Made by a program: the position numbers and the translations under genes
Notes under the pieces: model-generated
The model's database searches: none
The model's input: the letters and a program-made list of their open reading frames with translations, nothing else
What the model was told of the DNA's origin: nothing
Part shown: one piece after another, positions 50,392 through 59,534 of the stretch
Layout of the letters: every line of letters begins with the position of its first letter
Position numbering within the stretch: the first letter of the stretch is position 1
Assembly: GCF_003014735.1 (NCBI RefSeq)
Contig: NZ_PYAX01000007.1
Span: forward strand, 372,001 to 436,000
Direction of reading: 5' to 3'
Source: Saccharothrix carnea
GTDB lineage: Bacteria; Actinomycetota; Actinomycetes; Mycobacteriales; Pseudonocardiaceae
DNA: 64,000 bases

Positions 50392-51018
50392 TCAGCCGAC
50401 CTTCGCCGCCACCAGCAGGCCGTCGCCCAGCGGCAGGATCACCGGGACCAGGCGGTCGTCCTCGCGGACCGACCGGGCCACGTCCCGCATCGCGACGGTG
50501 TCCGGATCGCGGTGGGCCGGGTCGACCACCCGGCCGTGCCACAGCACGTTGTCGAACGCGATCACGCCGCCCGGTCGCAGCAGCCGCACGCCCTCGGCCA
50601 GGTACTTCGGGTACTCCGACTTCGCCGCGTCCACGAACACCAGGTCGTACGCGCCATCGGTCAGCCTGGGCAGCACCTCCAGCGCCTGCCCCATGATCAA
50701 CCGGGTCCGCGACACCGCGATCCCCGCCTCCGCGAACGCCACCCGCGCCGCCCGCTGGTGCTCCGGCTCCACGTCGATCGACGTCAGCACCCCGGCCGCG
50801 GGCATGCCGCTGAGCAGGTACAACGCGCCGACCCCGGCACCGGTGCCGATCTCGACCACGGCCTTGGCCTGCAACGCCGCGGCGAGGAACCGCAACGCCG
50901 CCCCGCCGCCGGACCCGATCGGCACGCACCCCAACTCGGCGCCACGAGCCCTGGCGGCCGTCAGCACGGCGTCCTCGGGCAGGTAGCGCTCCACGTACTC
51001 GCGCGTCGGCGCATCCAC
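50392..51018 (-). CDS. O-methyltransferase (Rv1220c-like)
   Basis: A 208-residue class I methyltransferase of the catechol/caffeoyl-CoA type. SAM motif I is VEIGTGAGVGALYLLSG, acidic motif II TSIDVEPEHQ, and the metal-linked Asp region LVFVDAAKSEYPKYL with DNVLWHGRV. GTG 51018 follows TAGCCT by 7 nt, so it is probably leaderless; longer frames upstream would cover this box. It is divergent from sigE, as Rv1220c is from Rv1221. Substrate unknown. Confidence 0.87.
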   Translation of the reverse strand: MDAPTREYVERYLPEDAVLTAARARGAELGCVPIGSGGGAALRFLAAALQAKAVVEIGTGAGVGALYLLSGMPAAGVLTSIDVEPEHQRAARVAFAEAGIAVSRTRLIMGQALEVLPRLTDGAYDLVFVDAAKSEYPKYLAEGVRLLRPGGVIAFDNVLWHGRVVDPAHRDPDTVAMRDVARSVREDDRLVPVILPLGDGLLVAAKVG

Positions 51019-51160
51019 AGCACGAAGGCTAACGCCGCCGGCGTCGGTTCGGGTGAATCTCGCCGACAACCCGGATTCTCAGCGTGCTCTCAGCCGCCTC
51101 TCACGATGGTTATAAGGGAAGACGTCACGATGGTCCCAACGCATGACGAGCAGGACCAAC

Positions 51161-51188
51161 GGGAACACGTCAGGGGAGCCGAGCGTTG
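51161..51188 (+). promoter_or_regulatory. SigE-type (ECF) promoter of sigE
   Basis: GGGAAC (51161-51166), a 16-bp spacer and GCGTTG (51183-51188) match the mycobacterial SigE consensus (GGRAC, then CGTTG). The transcript would start near 51195, 41 nt before ATG 51236, which supports that start. It suggests autoregulation. Confidence 0.6.
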
Positions 51189-51235
51189 ACCCGTGCAGCA
51201 GGGCAGCCAGCCCAGTGGAGGTGCTTAACCGCCCG

Positions 51236-51826
51236 ATGCCAAAGCAGCCGAATCTCGCACCGACTGCGCCCGCACTGACGGCGCCCATCGACGACGTGGA
51301 GTGGATCCCGCCCACGTGGGACGAAGTCGTGCGCGAACACGCCGACCGGGTGTACCGGTTGGCCTACCGCCTCACCGGCAACCAGCACGACGCCGAGGAC
51401 CTCACCCAGGAGACGTTCATCCGGGTGTTCCGGTCGCTGGCGTCGTACAAGCCCGGCACGTTCGAGGGCTGGCTGCACCGCATCACCACGAACCTCTTCC
51501 TCGACATGGCCCGCCGCCGCTCCCGCGTGCGCATGGAGGCCCTGCCCGAGGAGACCGACCGCATCCCCGGCGACGACCCCACGCCCGAGGAGATCTACGA
51601 CGACACGCACCTCGACCCGGAGCTGCAGGCCGCGCTGGACGAGTTGCCGCCCGAGTTCCGCGCCGCCGTCGTGCTGTGTGACGTGGAAGGACTCTCCTAC
51701 GAGGAGATCGGCGCCACCCTCGGCGTCAAACTCGGTACCGTGAGGAGCAGGATCCACCGGGGCCGCCAGGCCCTGCGGGTCGCACTGGAACGCCGTCGGG
51801 GTCTGGCCCAGGAGGACTCTGCATGA
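51236..51826 (+). CDS. sigE: ECF sigma factor SigE
   Basis: A 196-residue extracytoplasmic-function sigma factor. Region 2 ([29 protein letters not shown]) and region 4 ([39 protein letters not shown]) are complete. It directs envelope-stress genes. In-frame ATG codons upstream (e.g. 51143) precede the predicted transcript start, so I use 51236, 12 nt after GTGGAGG. It is followed by its anti-sigma gene (ATGA overlap) and htrA, as in Rv1221-Rv1223. Confidence 0.92.
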   Translation: MPKQPNLAPTAPALTAPIDDVEWIPPTWDEVVREHADRVYRLAYRLTGNQHDAEDLTQETFIRVFRSLASYKPGTFEGWLHRITTNLFLDMARRRSRVRMEALPEETDRIPGDDPTPEEIYDDTHLDPELQAALDELPPEFRAAVVLCDVEGLSYEEIGATLGVKLGTVRSRIHRGRQALRVALERRRGLAQEDSA

Positions 51827-52446
51827 CCGACCTGCGAGGTTGGCAACTGCCCGAGCAGCACCTGCTGCCCGACGCGGTCGTCGCCTTCGTCGACGGCGAG
51901 CTGTCCGCCTCGGCGCACACCAGGGCGGCCGCGCACCTGCAGAGGTGCCCGTTCTGCGCGGCGGAGGCGTATTCGCAGCAGCAGGCGCGGTCCGCCGTGC
52001 GTGCCGCCGACGCGCCGTGCGCGCCCGCGAGCCTGCTGGCCAGGCTGGGCGCGATCCCGCAGGAAGTGGAGCTGCCCAGCGCGCCGGACGGCCTCGCGGT
52101 CACCGAGGACGGCCAGCTCGTCACGGTCCAGCGGCCCGACCGGGCCGCGTTCGGCGGCGGTCCCGTGCTGGGGTCGGGCCGCCCTTTCGGAACCGGCGGC
52201 GGTAGCCGCTTCGGAACCGGTCTCTTCGGGGGCAGACGAGCCAGGCAGGGCGCCGGTGTCGTCGTCTCCGGTCTCATGCTCGGCGCACTCGCCCTGGTCG
52301 CACCGGGCAGCGAGGACACCTCGCCGGCGCCCGCGCAGGGCAACACGCCGCAGCCCTCGCCCGTGGTGGCGCCGTCGTCGGCCGACGACCGCGAGCCCGT
52401 GGGCGTGCTGCGCCCGGTCTCGAACACCGGCCTGCTGGGCCGCTGA
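51823..52446 (+). CDS. rseA: Zinc-binding anti-sigma factor RseA
   Basis: A 207-residue anti-sigma factor that binds SigE. The ZAS motif HLQRCPFC (H-x3-C-x2-C) is at about residues 38-45 within [14 protein letters not shown]; an earlier His/Asp ([10 protein letters not shown]) completes the anti-sigma N-domain. A TM helix is at about 143-163 ([18 protein letters not shown]). The Ser/Pro-rich tail probably lies outside. In mycobacteria RseA controls SigE by redox and proteolysis (known). Confidence 0.9.
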   Translation: MTDLRGWQLPEQHLLPDAVVAFVDGELSASAHTRAAAHLQRCPFCAAEAYSQQQARSAVRAADAPCAPASLLARLGAIPQEVELPSAPDGLAVTEDGQLVTVQRPDRAAFGGGPVLGSGRPFGTGGGSRFGTGLFGGRRARQGAGVVVSGLMLGALALVAPGSEDTSPAPAQGNTPQPSPVVAPSSADDREPVGVLRPVSNTGLLGR

Positions 52447-52528
52447 CCAGCCCGCTGACGGCAACTTCACCGGTCACCGGGCACGATTGGCCCCGCGACA
52501 ACCATGGTGTGACGACGTGCGGGGAGCG

Positions 52529-54055
52529 ATGAGCGAGCCAGAACAGGGCAACGGGACCCCCAGGTCGGGCGTGGACGACGGGGCGCACCGCAGGCTCGCA
52601 CCCCGCCCGCTGCACCGCCCGCCCGTGGAGCCCGGCCAGCAGGCCGTGTTCGGCAGGCCGCAGGGCGTGGCGGGCGCGTTCGCCGCGGACCGCCCCGGAC
52701 TCAACGGCAACGGCTTCGTCCAGCTCGCACCACCCCCACCGGAAGCGCTGACCACGGCGTTCGGCCGTCCGCAGGGCGACGGCGAGACCCGCCTGCAGCG
52801 CCCGCCCGTCGACCTGCACGGCGAGCCCGAGGTGGAGCCCGTCTTCTGGGAGGGCAAACCGGCGGGCGACTCGTGGCGCGACCCGGGCGCGTCGGCCGTC
52901 ATCGGCCCGCCCGCCGTCACCGAGCAGCCCGACACCGGGCCCAAGCCGGAGCGCGAGCCCGGACCGCAGCTCAGCGTGCCCGAACTGCTGTTCGGGCGGC
53001 GCGTCAAGCCGATGGGCCTGGTGCTGCTGATGGTGGCCGCGCTGCTGGTCGGCGCGGGCGGCGGGGTGGTCGGCTGGCTGCTGGGCCGCGTCGGCAACCC
53101 GCTCACCGATGGCGGCGTCACGCTCGCCGAGGTCAAGCCGGGCAAGGAACGACCGGTCGGGTCCGTCGCCGAGATCGCCAAGCGGGTCACGCCCAGCGTC
53201 GTGTCGATCGAGTTCAAGGGCGCGAACGTGGCCGGCGTCGGTTCGGGCGTGGTCATCGACGGCGAGGGGTACGTGCTGACCAACGACCACGTGGTCGCAC
53301 CGGCCGTGCAGGACACGTCGGCCAAGCTGACCGTCGTCTTCACCGACGGCAAGCGGGCCGTGGCGCAGGTCGTCGGCCGTGACTCCAAGACCGACCTCGC
53401 GGTGATCAAGGTCGAGGTGGACAACCCGACCGTGCTGCAGTTCGGCGACTCCGACGAGCTGGCCGTGGGCGACACCGTGCTGGCCATCGGCTCGCCGCTG
53501 TCGCTGTCGAACACCGTGACCGAGGGCATCGTCAGCGCCCTGCACCGGCCCGTGACGGCGGCGGGCGAGAACGGCGGACCGCAGGTCACCTACGACGCGA
53601 TCCAGACCGACGCGGCCATCAACCCCGGCAACTCCGGTGGCGCGCTGGTCGACTCGTCCGGCGCGCTGGTCGGCATCAACTCGTCGATCCGCACCGAGAC
53701 CGGCGGCTCGGTCGGCCTCGGGTTCGCGATCACCGGCAACTACGCGCGCAAGGTGTCGCAGGCGCTGATCCGCGACGGCCAGGTCAAGCACGCGGACATG
53801 AACGTCAACGTGCGCTCGGCGTCGGCGGAGACGGCGGAGGGCGCGCAGGTGCAGAACGTCCCCGAGGGCGGCGCGGCCGACGCGGCGGGCATCGAGGAGG
53901 GCGACGTGATCACGCGCGTCGGCGACCGGATGGTCCGCAACGCCGCCGAGCTGACCGTCGCGGTACGGGAGCGTGAAATCGGCGAGACGGTTCCGGTCGT
54001 GCTGGCCAGGCAGGGTCGTGAGCTGACCGTGCAGGTGACTCTGAGGTCCGACTGA
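52529..54055 (+). CDS. htrA: HtrA-like serine protease
   Basis: A 508-residue envelope protease. A long Pro/Gly-rich cytoplasmic N-terminus (about 170 residues) precedes TM ([20 protein letters not shown]). The trypsin domain has His in LTNDHVVAP, Asp in KTDLAVI and Ser in [12 protein letters not shown]-terminal PDZ domain ([20 protein letters not shown]) binds substrates. ATG 52529 follows GGGGAGCG. Third gene of the sigE stress locus (Rv1223). Confidence 0.93.
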   Translation: MSEPEQGNGTPRSGVDDGAHRRLAPRPLHRPPVEPGQQAVFGRPQGVAGAFAADRPGLNGNGFVQLAPPPPEALTTAFGRPQGDGETRLQRPPVDLHGEPEVEPVFWEGKPAGDSWRDPGASAVIGPPAVTEQPDTGPKPEREPGPQLSVPELLFGRRVKPMGLVLLMVAALLVGAGGGVVGWLLGRVGNPLTDGGVTLAEVKPGKERPVGSVAEIAKRVTPSVVSIEFKGANVAGVGSGVVIDGEGYVLTNDHVVAPAVQDTSAKLTVVFTDGKRAVAQVVGRDSKTDLAVIKVEVDNPTVLQFGDSDELAVGDTVLAIGSPLSLSNTVTEGIVSALHRPVTAAGENGGPQVTYDAIQTDAAINPGNSGGALVDSSGALVGINSSIRTETGGSVGLGFAITGNYARKVSQALIRDGQVKHADMNVNVRSASAETAEGAQVQNVPEGGAADAAGIEEGDVITRVGDRMVRNAAELTVAVREREIGETVPVVLARQGRELTVQVTLRSD

Positions 54056-54104
54056 CGGCTACGCTGGCAACCAGGGCTTGGGGCGCGGAAGGTGGGGCAC
54101 GCGG

Positions 54105-54485
54105 GTGTTCGACAGCATCGGGTGGCTTGAGATCCTCGTCATCGTCGTGGCGGGGCTGTTCATCCTCGGCCCGGAACGACTGCCCGAGGCCGCCTCGTGG
54201 GTCGGCAAGACGGTCCGCAAGGTCCGCGACTACGCGACCGGCGCGCGGGACCAGTTGAAGCAGGAGATGGGGCCGGAGTTCGAGCAGCTGCGCAAGCCCC
54301 TCGAGGACCTGCGGGAACTGCGCAACTTCGACCCGAAGCGCGCGATCACCAAGCACCTGTGGGACGACGACCCGATCGAGAAGCCGAACGGCCACCCCGC
54401 CGTCCCGCCCGCTCGGGACACGGTCGGCCAGGACCGTCCGCTGGAACGCGGCGAACGCCCGCCGTTCGACCCGGACGCCACCTGA
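54105..54485 (+). CDS. tatB: Twin-arginine translocase subunit TatB
   Basis: A 126-residue Tat component. A short TM hairpin start [20 protein letters not shown], then the hallmark [20 protein letters not shown] amphipathic helix, and a charged cytoplasmic tail with [15 protein letters not shown]. The substrate-recognition partner TatC is elsewhere. It follows htrA, as in Rv1223-Rv1224. GTG 54105 lies 9 codons into an open frame; the upstream ATG lacks the conserved VFDSIGW context. Confidence 0.9.
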   Translation: MFDSIGWLEILVIVVAGLFILGPERLPEAASWVGKTVRKVRDYATGARDQLKQEMGPEFEQLRKPLEDLRELRNFDPKRAITKHLWDDDPIEKPNGHPAVPPARDTVGQDRPLERGERPPFDPDAT

Positions 54486-54558
54486 CCCGACCCGGCTCGC
54501 GCGCCGGGTCGACGTCGCGGGCACCGGGAATTGTCGTACCCCACCGGTAAAATCAACA

Positions 54559-54585
54559 CAGGGGTCCCCTTGGCGGGGACCCCTG
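54559..54585. terminator. Bidirectional terminator between tatB and mrp
   Basis: An 11-bp perfect stem, CAGGGGTCCCC/GGGGACCCCTG, with a TTGGC loop, between convergent genes. Confidence 0.75.
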
Positions 54586-54594
54586 CGCAGCATT

Positions 54595-54629
54595 CGGCGT
54601 CGGGCGTCGGGCGTCGGGCGTCGGGCGAC
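54595..54629. repeat. Short tandem repeat of CGGGCGT
   Basis: Five head-to-tail copies of a 7-bp CGGGCGT unit (first copy 6 bp) between tatB and mrp, a simple-sequence tract prone to length change. No function is apparent. Confidence 0.8.
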
Positions 54630-54662
54630 GTGCCGTCCGGGCGGCCGGTGAGCGGCCAGGCG

Positions 54663-55796
54663 TCAGCGACCGGCGGGGGAGACGTTCAGCAGGCGGCCGG
54701 CCAGGCCGCGCGACCGCGTCGACAGCTTGCCCGCGACGGTCGTCAACACCTGGCCGGCGGCCGATTCGGGGTGTGCCAGCACGATCGGCGTGCCCGCGTC
54801 ACCCTGCTCGCGCAGGCGCGGGTCGAGCGGGACCTGGCCCAGCAGTGGCACGTCAGCGCCCACGGCCTGGGTCAGCGATTCGGCCACCGCCTGGCCGCCA
54901 CCGGCCCCGAACACGTCCATCCGGGTGCCGTCCGGCAGCTCCAGCCACGACATGTTCTCGATCACGCCCGCGATCCGCTGCCGCGTCTGCAACGCGATCG
55001 ACCCGGCCCGCTCCGCCACCTCGGCCGCCGCCTGCTGAGGCGTCGTCACGACCAGGATCTCGGCGTTCGGCACCAGCTGCGCCACCGAGATGGCGATGTC
55101 ACCGGTGCCCGGCGGCAGGTCGAGCAGCAGCACGTCCAGGTCGCCCCAGAACACGTCGGCCAGGAACTGCTGCAACGCCCGGTGCAGCATGGGGCCGCGC
55201 CACACGACCGGGGTGTTGCCCGGCGTGAACATGCCGATCGAGATCAGCTTCACGCCGTGCGACTGCGGCGGCATGATCATCTTCTCGACCTGGGTCGGCT
55301 TGGCCTCGGTGCCCAGCATGCGCGGGATCGAGTGGCCGTAGATGTCGGCGTCCACCACGCCGACCGAAAGCCCGCGCGCGGCCATCGCGACGGCCAGGTT
55401 CACCGTCACCGACGACTTGCCGACTCCGCCCTTGCCCGACGCCACGCAGTACACGCGGGTCAGCGACCCGGGCTGGGCGAACGGGATCACCGGCTCCTCG
55501 ACGCCACCGCGCAGCGTCTTGCGCAGCTCGGTGCGCTGGGCGTCGCTCATCACGTCCAGCTCGACGCGCACACCGGTCACGCCGCCGAGCGCGGACACGG
55601 CGGACGTCACGTCGGCGGTGATCTTGTCGCGCAACGGGCAGCCGGACACGGTCAGGAACACCGCCACGTCCACGACCCCGTCGTCACCGACCACGACGCC
55701 CTTGACCATGCCCAGGTCGGTGATCGGACGCCGGATCTCCGGGTCCTGCACACCGGCCAACGCCTTCTGCACGTCGTCAACGGTAGGAAGAGTCAC
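54663..55796 (-). CDS. mrp: Mrp/NBP35-family ATP-binding Fe-S carrier
   Basis: A 377-residue Fe-S cluster carrier with an N-terminal MIP18/DUF59 domain (1-90, including VSGCPLRDK) and a deviant Walker A ATPase, VASGKGGVGKSSVTVNLA (about 116-133). DADIYGHS, the DLPPGTGD switch II and NAEILVVTTPQQ complete the P-loop fold. The usual CxxC near the C-terminus is not visible, which weakens a classical dimer-cluster role. GTG 55796. Rv1229c counterpart. Confidence 0.9.
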   Translation of the reverse strand: MTLPTVDDVQKALAGVQDPEIRRPITDLGMVKGVVVGDDGVVDVAVFLTVSGCPLRDKITADVTSAVSALGGVTGVRVELDVMSDAQRTELRKTLRGGVEEPVIPFAQPGSLTRVYCVASGKGGVGKSSVTVNLAVAMAARGLSVGVVDADIYGHSIPRMLGTEAKPTQVEKMIMPPQSHGVKLISIGMFTPGNTPVVWRGPMLHRALQQFLADVFWGDLDVLLLDLPPGTGDIAISVAQLVPNAEILVVTTPQQAAAEVAERAGSIALQTRQRIAGVIENMSWLELPDGTRMDVFGAGGGQAVAESLTQAVGADVPLLGQVPLDPRLREQGDAGTPIVLAHPESAAGQVLTTVAGKLSTRSRGLAGRLLNVSPAGR

Positions 55797-55929
55797 GGGA
55801 ACGCCTTCGCCAAGAGGTGGTGGGACCGCCATGCTACGGCGGGTCGTACACCTCCAAGCTACCGGTCGGTCACCCCGGTTCCGGGGGCAGCGCGCAGCAG
55901 GTTGCGTGCTTTCCGTAACATTGGTATCC

Positions 55930-56391
55930 GTGCCGGAAACCGGATCTGCCCGGTTGCCCACCCGTACCGAGCTGGGGGTGTGGCGATCCTTCCTCCGGGC
56001 GCACGCGAGGCTCACCCGGATCCTGGAAGCCGAACTGATCGCCGGGCAACGCCTGTCGCTCGCGGCCTACGACGTCCTGGTCCAGCTCGCCGAGGCGCCT
56101 CAGTACCGACTGCGGATGACCGAGTTGGCCGACGCCGTGCTGCTGTCCCGCTCCGGCGTCACCAGACTCGTCGACCGCCTGGAACGCGCGGGCCTGGTGC
56201 TGCGGGAACGCGCGGACGGCGACGGCCGCGGCGTGGTGGCGGTGCTCACGTCACAGGGCCTGGAGCGGCTGCGCGTGGCGTCCGGGACGCACCTGACGGG
56301 CGTGGCGCGGCACTTCGCGGAGCCGCTGGACCACGCGGAGCTGGAGGCGTTCGGCCGGATGTGCGAGCGGCTGGGCGCGGACGAACCCTGA
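55930..56391 (+). CDS. MarR-family transcriptional regulator
   Basis: A 153-residue MarR regulator with winged helix MTELADAVLLSRSGVTRLVD and wing LVLRERADGDGRGVVAVLT, plus dimer helices at both ends (LGVWRSFLRAHARLTRILEA). GTG 55930 follows TAACAT by 8 nt, so it is probably leaderless. The ligand and targets are unknown; it is divergent from mrp across 133 bp. Confidence 0.87.
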   Translation: MPETGSARLPTRTELGVWRSFLRAHARLTRILEAELIAGQRLSLAAYDVLVQLAEAPQYRLRMTELADAVLLSRSGVTRLVDRLERAGLVLRERADGDGRGVVAVLTSQGLERLRVASGTHLTGVARHFAEPLDHAELEAFGRMCERLGADEP

Positions 56392-56438
56392 CGGGCACTC
56401 GCGAACCCGACGAACCCGACGAACTCTCGACGGGCCGT

Positions 56439-56930
56439 TCAGGGTGAGGGCACGTCGTCCTTGGCGGGCCGCTTGCGCTCCCGGAACACGCGTTCCAGCT
56501 CGCTGCGCAGGTAGTCACGGGTCACCACCTCGCCCACGGCGAGCCGAAGCGCGGCCAGTTCCCGCGCCAGGTACTCGGTGTCGGCCTTGGTCTGCGCGGC
56601 CCGCGCCCGGTCCTCCTCCAGCGACACCCGGTCGCGGTCGTCCTGCCGGTTCTGCGCGAGCAGGATCAGCGGCGCGGCGTACGCGGCCTGCGTGGAGAAC
56701 GCCAGGTTGAGCAGGATGAACGGGTACGGGTCCCAGCGCAGCGTCACCGCGAACAGGTTCAGCGTGATCCACACGATCACCAGCAGCGTCTGCCAGAACA
56801 GGAACTTGCCGGTGCCGAGGAACCGGGCGAGCCGCTCGGAGAACCGGCCGAACGCCTCCGGGTCCAGCGACAGCCGGAACCGGCCCTCCGTGCGCGGCTG
56901 GTCGAGCCGTCGACGTGGCAGCTCAGGCAT
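56439..56930 (-). CDS. DUF1003 membrane protein
   Basis: 163 residues with two TM segments (FLFWQTLLVIVWITLNLFAV and PFILLNLAFSTQAAYAAPL) and a basic C-terminal coiled segment rich in Arg, ending VTRDYLRSELERVFRERKR. Matches DUF1003 (Rv1231c in M. tuberculosis). Its gene overlaps the MgtE-type gene by 8 bp. Function unknown; possibly linked to divalent cation transport by context. Confidence 0.85.
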   Translation of the reverse strand: MPELPRRRLDQPRTEGRFRLSLDPEAFGRFSERLARFLGTGKFLFWQTLLVIVWITLNLFAVTLRWDPYPFILLNLAFSTQAAYAAPLILLAQNRQDDRDRVSLEEDRARAAQTKADTEYLARELAALRLAVGEVVTRDYLRSELERVFRERKRPAKDDVPSP

Positions 56931-58176
56931 GGGTCAGCCCCGTTTCGCGCCAGTTGTCGGGCAGCAGGTGGTCCAGCACGTCGTCCACGGTGACCGCGCC
57001 GAGCAGGTGGTCGCTGTCGTCCACCACGGGCCCGCACACCAGGTTGTAGGTGGCGAAGTAGCGGGTCACGTCGCCCAGTGACGCCGAGGGCGACAACGTG
57101 GCGAGGTCGGTGTCCAGCACGCCCGCGACCAGGTCGGACGGCGGTTCGCGCAGCAGCCGCTGGATGTGCACGCAGCCCAGGTAGCGGCCGGTGGGCGTGG
57201 CCGTGGGCGGGCGGCACACGAACACCATGCTGGCCAGCGCGGGCGTGAGGTCCGGGTTGCGCACGTGCGCCAGCGCCTCGGCCACCGTGGCGTCCGGCGC
57301 GAGCACCACGGGTTCCGGCGTCATCAGCCCGCCCGCGGTGTCGAAGCTGTACTCCAGCAGCCGCCGCACCGGTTCGGACTCCTCCGGCTCCATCAACCCC
57401 AGCAGCCGGTCCTGCTCGCCCTTGGGCAGCTCGGCCAGCAGGTCCGCCGCGTCGTCGGGGTTCATGGCCTCCAGGATGTCCGCGGCGCGCTCGTCGTCCA
57501 GGTGCCCCAGCAGGTCCTTCTGGTCCTCCTCGGCCATCTCCTCGATGACGTCGGCGAGCCGTTCGTCGTCCAGCGCCTCGGCCACCTCGTAGCGCCGCTT
57601 GAACGGCAGGCTGTGCAGGGCCAGGGCGACATCCGCGGCGCGCATCGTCTCGAAGATCGCCACCAGGTGCTGCGCGCCCTGCGGCTGACCGGCCAGCTCG
57701 GTCACCGACAGCCCGGTCAGCTCCTCCCAGCGCAGCACCTGCACCGGGCCGCGGCGGGCCAGCCTGCCGGTGCGCTCCCGGACCGCGACCCGCGTCATCC
57801 GCCAGTCACGCGTCCGGCTGGGCTCCATCGCCGCGTCGACCAGCACCGCCGCCGCGCCGGAGTCGAGCGTCACGCGGGCGTCGAGCAGCTCGCCGACGAC
57901 CAGCACCTCGTTGGTGCGCTGGTGGAACTGGCGCAGGTTGACCGAGCCGGTGGCGAGCGTGACGGCGTTCGGCTCGATCGACGTGACCCGCAGCATCGGC
58001 ACGAAGATGCGCCGCCGGGTGGCCAGTTCCAGCACCAGGCCCAGCACGCGGGGCGGCTGGCGGTCCACCCGCAGGCCGATGACCAGGTCGCGGACCTTGC
58101 CGATCGACTCGCCGTCCGGCCCGAACACGGGCAGACCGGCGAGCTGGGCGGCGAAGACGCGGTTCACGGCGACCAC
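56923..58176 (-). CDS. PRC-barrel/MgtE-N/CBS protein (Rv1232c-like)
   Basis: 417 residues. An N-terminal PRC-barrel-like part (LPVFGPDGESIGKVRDLVIG) is followed by the helical MgtE_N domain (EMAEEDQKDLLGHLDDERAA, MNPDDAADLLAELP) and two CBS domains (VCRPPTATPTGRYLGCVHIQ, LVCGPVVDDSDHLLGAVTVD). No transmembrane pore is present, so it is a Mg2+-sensing regulator rather than an MgtE channel. Pairs with the DUF1003 gene, as Rv1232c/Rv1231c. Confidence 0.87.
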   Translation of the reverse strand: MVAVNRVFAAQLAGLPVFGPDGESIGKVRDLVIGLRVDRQPPRVLGLVLELATRRRIFVPMLRVTSIEPNAVTLATGSVNLRQFHQRTNEVLVVGELLDARVTLDSGAAAVLVDAAMEPSRTRDWRMTRVAVRERTGRLARRGPVQVLRWEELTGLSVTELAGQPQGAQHLVAIFETMRAADVALALHSLPFKRRYEVAEALDDERLADVIEEMAEEDQKDLLGHLDDERAADILEAMNPDDAADLLAELPKGEQDRLLGLMEPEESEPVRRLLEYSFDTAGGLMTPEPVVLAPDATVAEALAHVRNPDLTPALASMVFVCRPPTATPTGRYLGCVHIQRLLREPPSDLVAGVLDTDLATLSPSASLGDVTRYFATYNLVCGPVVDDSDHLLGAVTVDDVLDHLLPDNWRETGLTHA

Positions 58177-58230
58177 GTGATCAGGTTAGTCCGCCCGGTG
58201 CGCCGCCGCTGCGTTCCACTGTGGACGCTG

Positions 58231-59088
58231 CTAGGGGCGGAGGGTGCGGGCGATGACCTCGACCGGGACGGCCATGTCGTCCAGCTCCTCGTCCAGGCAC
58301 CACAGCCAGGTGTCGACGGCCCGGCAGAACGTCCAGGCCCGTGCCCGGTCGGCGTCCAGCTCGCCGATGTCGCACAGGGCGGCGAACCGGTCGCGCAGCC
58401 CCCGGTCACCGTCCAGCTCGCCGAACCTGTTCCAGAGCAACGGGATCACGCCGAACTCGCGGTCGCCCGCCAGCGGCTTCGGGTCGATCATCAGCCACGG
58501 CTCGCGGTCACCGCGCAGCACGTTCTCGTAGTGCAGGTCCTGGTTGACCAGGGTGTTCCCGGCGGTCTCGGCGAGGTGGCGGCCCAACTCCCGGGCCTGG
58601 TGCACGAGCGCGGACGGCAGCGGGTCGCCCAGTCGCGCGTTCTCCGCGACCAGGTCGGGGAACTCGTGGCGGTGGAACTCCGGCCCGGCGGGCGTGCGCA
58701 GCCGACGCAGGAGCCCGCCGGTGACGGCCAGCGCCTCCTCGATCGGCGCGTCGTCCAGCGACCTGGTGTGGTCGAGGCGTTCCAGCAGCAGGGCGCCGTG
58801 CCGGTCGTCGTGCTCCAGCAGGTCCACCACGCCCTGACCTGCCCAGGCTTTCAGCGCCACCGGCTCCTGCCGGGTCTCGTCGTCCAGCCAGGTGAGCTTG
58901 AGCACGGCCGGGTGGCCGTCGGCGCGGCGCACCGGGAGGACGACGGCGACGTTGCCGGTGAGCAGCGCGCCGTCCGGGGTGAGCCGCCAGCGGGCGCAGA
59001 ACCGCGTGGCCAGGGCGGGCAGGTTCGCGCGCCACTCCCGCGATTGGTCGCCGAGGATCCGGCCGAAGTCGTCCGGGACGGTGATCAC
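58231..59088 (-). CDS. APH(6)-like aminoglycoside/hydroxyurea phosphotransferase
   Basis: A 285-residue kinase-like protein. Brenner motif NQDLHYENVLRG gives the catalytic Asp, and MIDPKPLAGDREFGV binds metal. N-lobe VAVVLPVRRADGHPAVLKL contains the ATP Lys. Closest group is the streptomycin 6-phosphotransferase/hydroxyurea phosphotransferase family, by which producers and soil strains inactivate antibiotics. GTG 59088 overlaps the next upstream gene by 4 nt. Substrate unproven. Confidence 0.82.
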   Translation of the reverse strand: MITVPDDFGRILGDQSREWRANLPALATRFCARWRLTPDGALLTGNVAVVLPVRRADGHPAVLKLTWLDDETRQEPVALKAWAGQGVVDLLEHDDRHGALLLERLDHTRSLDDAPIEEALAVTGGLLRRLRTPAGPEFHRHEFPDLVAENARLGDPLPSALVHQARELGRHLAETAGNTLVNQDLHYENVLRGDREPWLMIDPKPLAGDREFGVIPLLWNRFGELDGDRGLRDRFAALCDIGELDADRARAWTFCRAVDTWLWCLDEELDDMAVPVEVIARTLRP

Positions 59089-59420
59089 GCGAACTCCAAG
59101 CGGTAGACCGACTCCCACCGCGGCTCGCTGTTGAGCCGGGCCGCCCGCAACGCCGCCGCGGTGTCGTCGTCCGGCTCGGTCAGGCGGGCGGTCGCGGACG
59201 CGTCGACCAGGTGGGAGTGGGTGGTGGGGGAGCGGACGGTGACCGTGCACGTGACGTCGTCGGCCAGGCCCGGGACCTCCTGCTCCGTGCCGCCGACCGC
59301 CACCAGGAGCGTCCCGTCGCGCCACAGCGCCCACACCAGTCGCGGCTCGTGGCCGTCCGGTCGGATCCACACCGCGGCGGCCTTGCGCAGCGCGTTGTCC
59401 AGCACCTGCTCGATCTCCAC
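59085..59420 (-). CDS. Uncharacterised 111-residue protein
   Basis: Starts VEIEQVLDNALRKAAAVWIR and has no recognisable domain. The centre (LVWALWRDGTLLVAVGGTEQ, then VTCTVTVRSPTTH) is predominantly beta. The GTG 59420 frame continues to a stop that overlaps the APH-like start (59085-59088), so the two are translationally coupled. A long antisense open frame runs further upstream but shows no conservation I can recognise. Confidence 0.6.
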   Translation of the reverse strand: MEIEQVLDNALRKAAAVWIRPDGHEPRLVWALWRDGTLLVAVGGTEQEVPGLADDVTCTVTVRSPTTHSHLVDASATARLTEPDDDTAAALRAARLNSEPRWESVYRLEFA

Positions 59421-59534
59421 CGGTTCAGCCTGCCACGGGCCTGTGAAACGTGACTCACGAAATAGCGGGCGCCACGCGTGCGTGCCACCCTTCGCACGAC
59501 AGGAGTTACCGGCCGGTACGAGGAGGTACCCACA

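Noticed and set aside
51130..51235. Longer SigE from ATG 51143, and a 19-codon upstream ORF at 51130
   Set aside because: The SigE-type promoter lies downstream of both, and no convincing ribosome site precedes 51143. An upstream ORF on a longer transcript is possible but unsupported.
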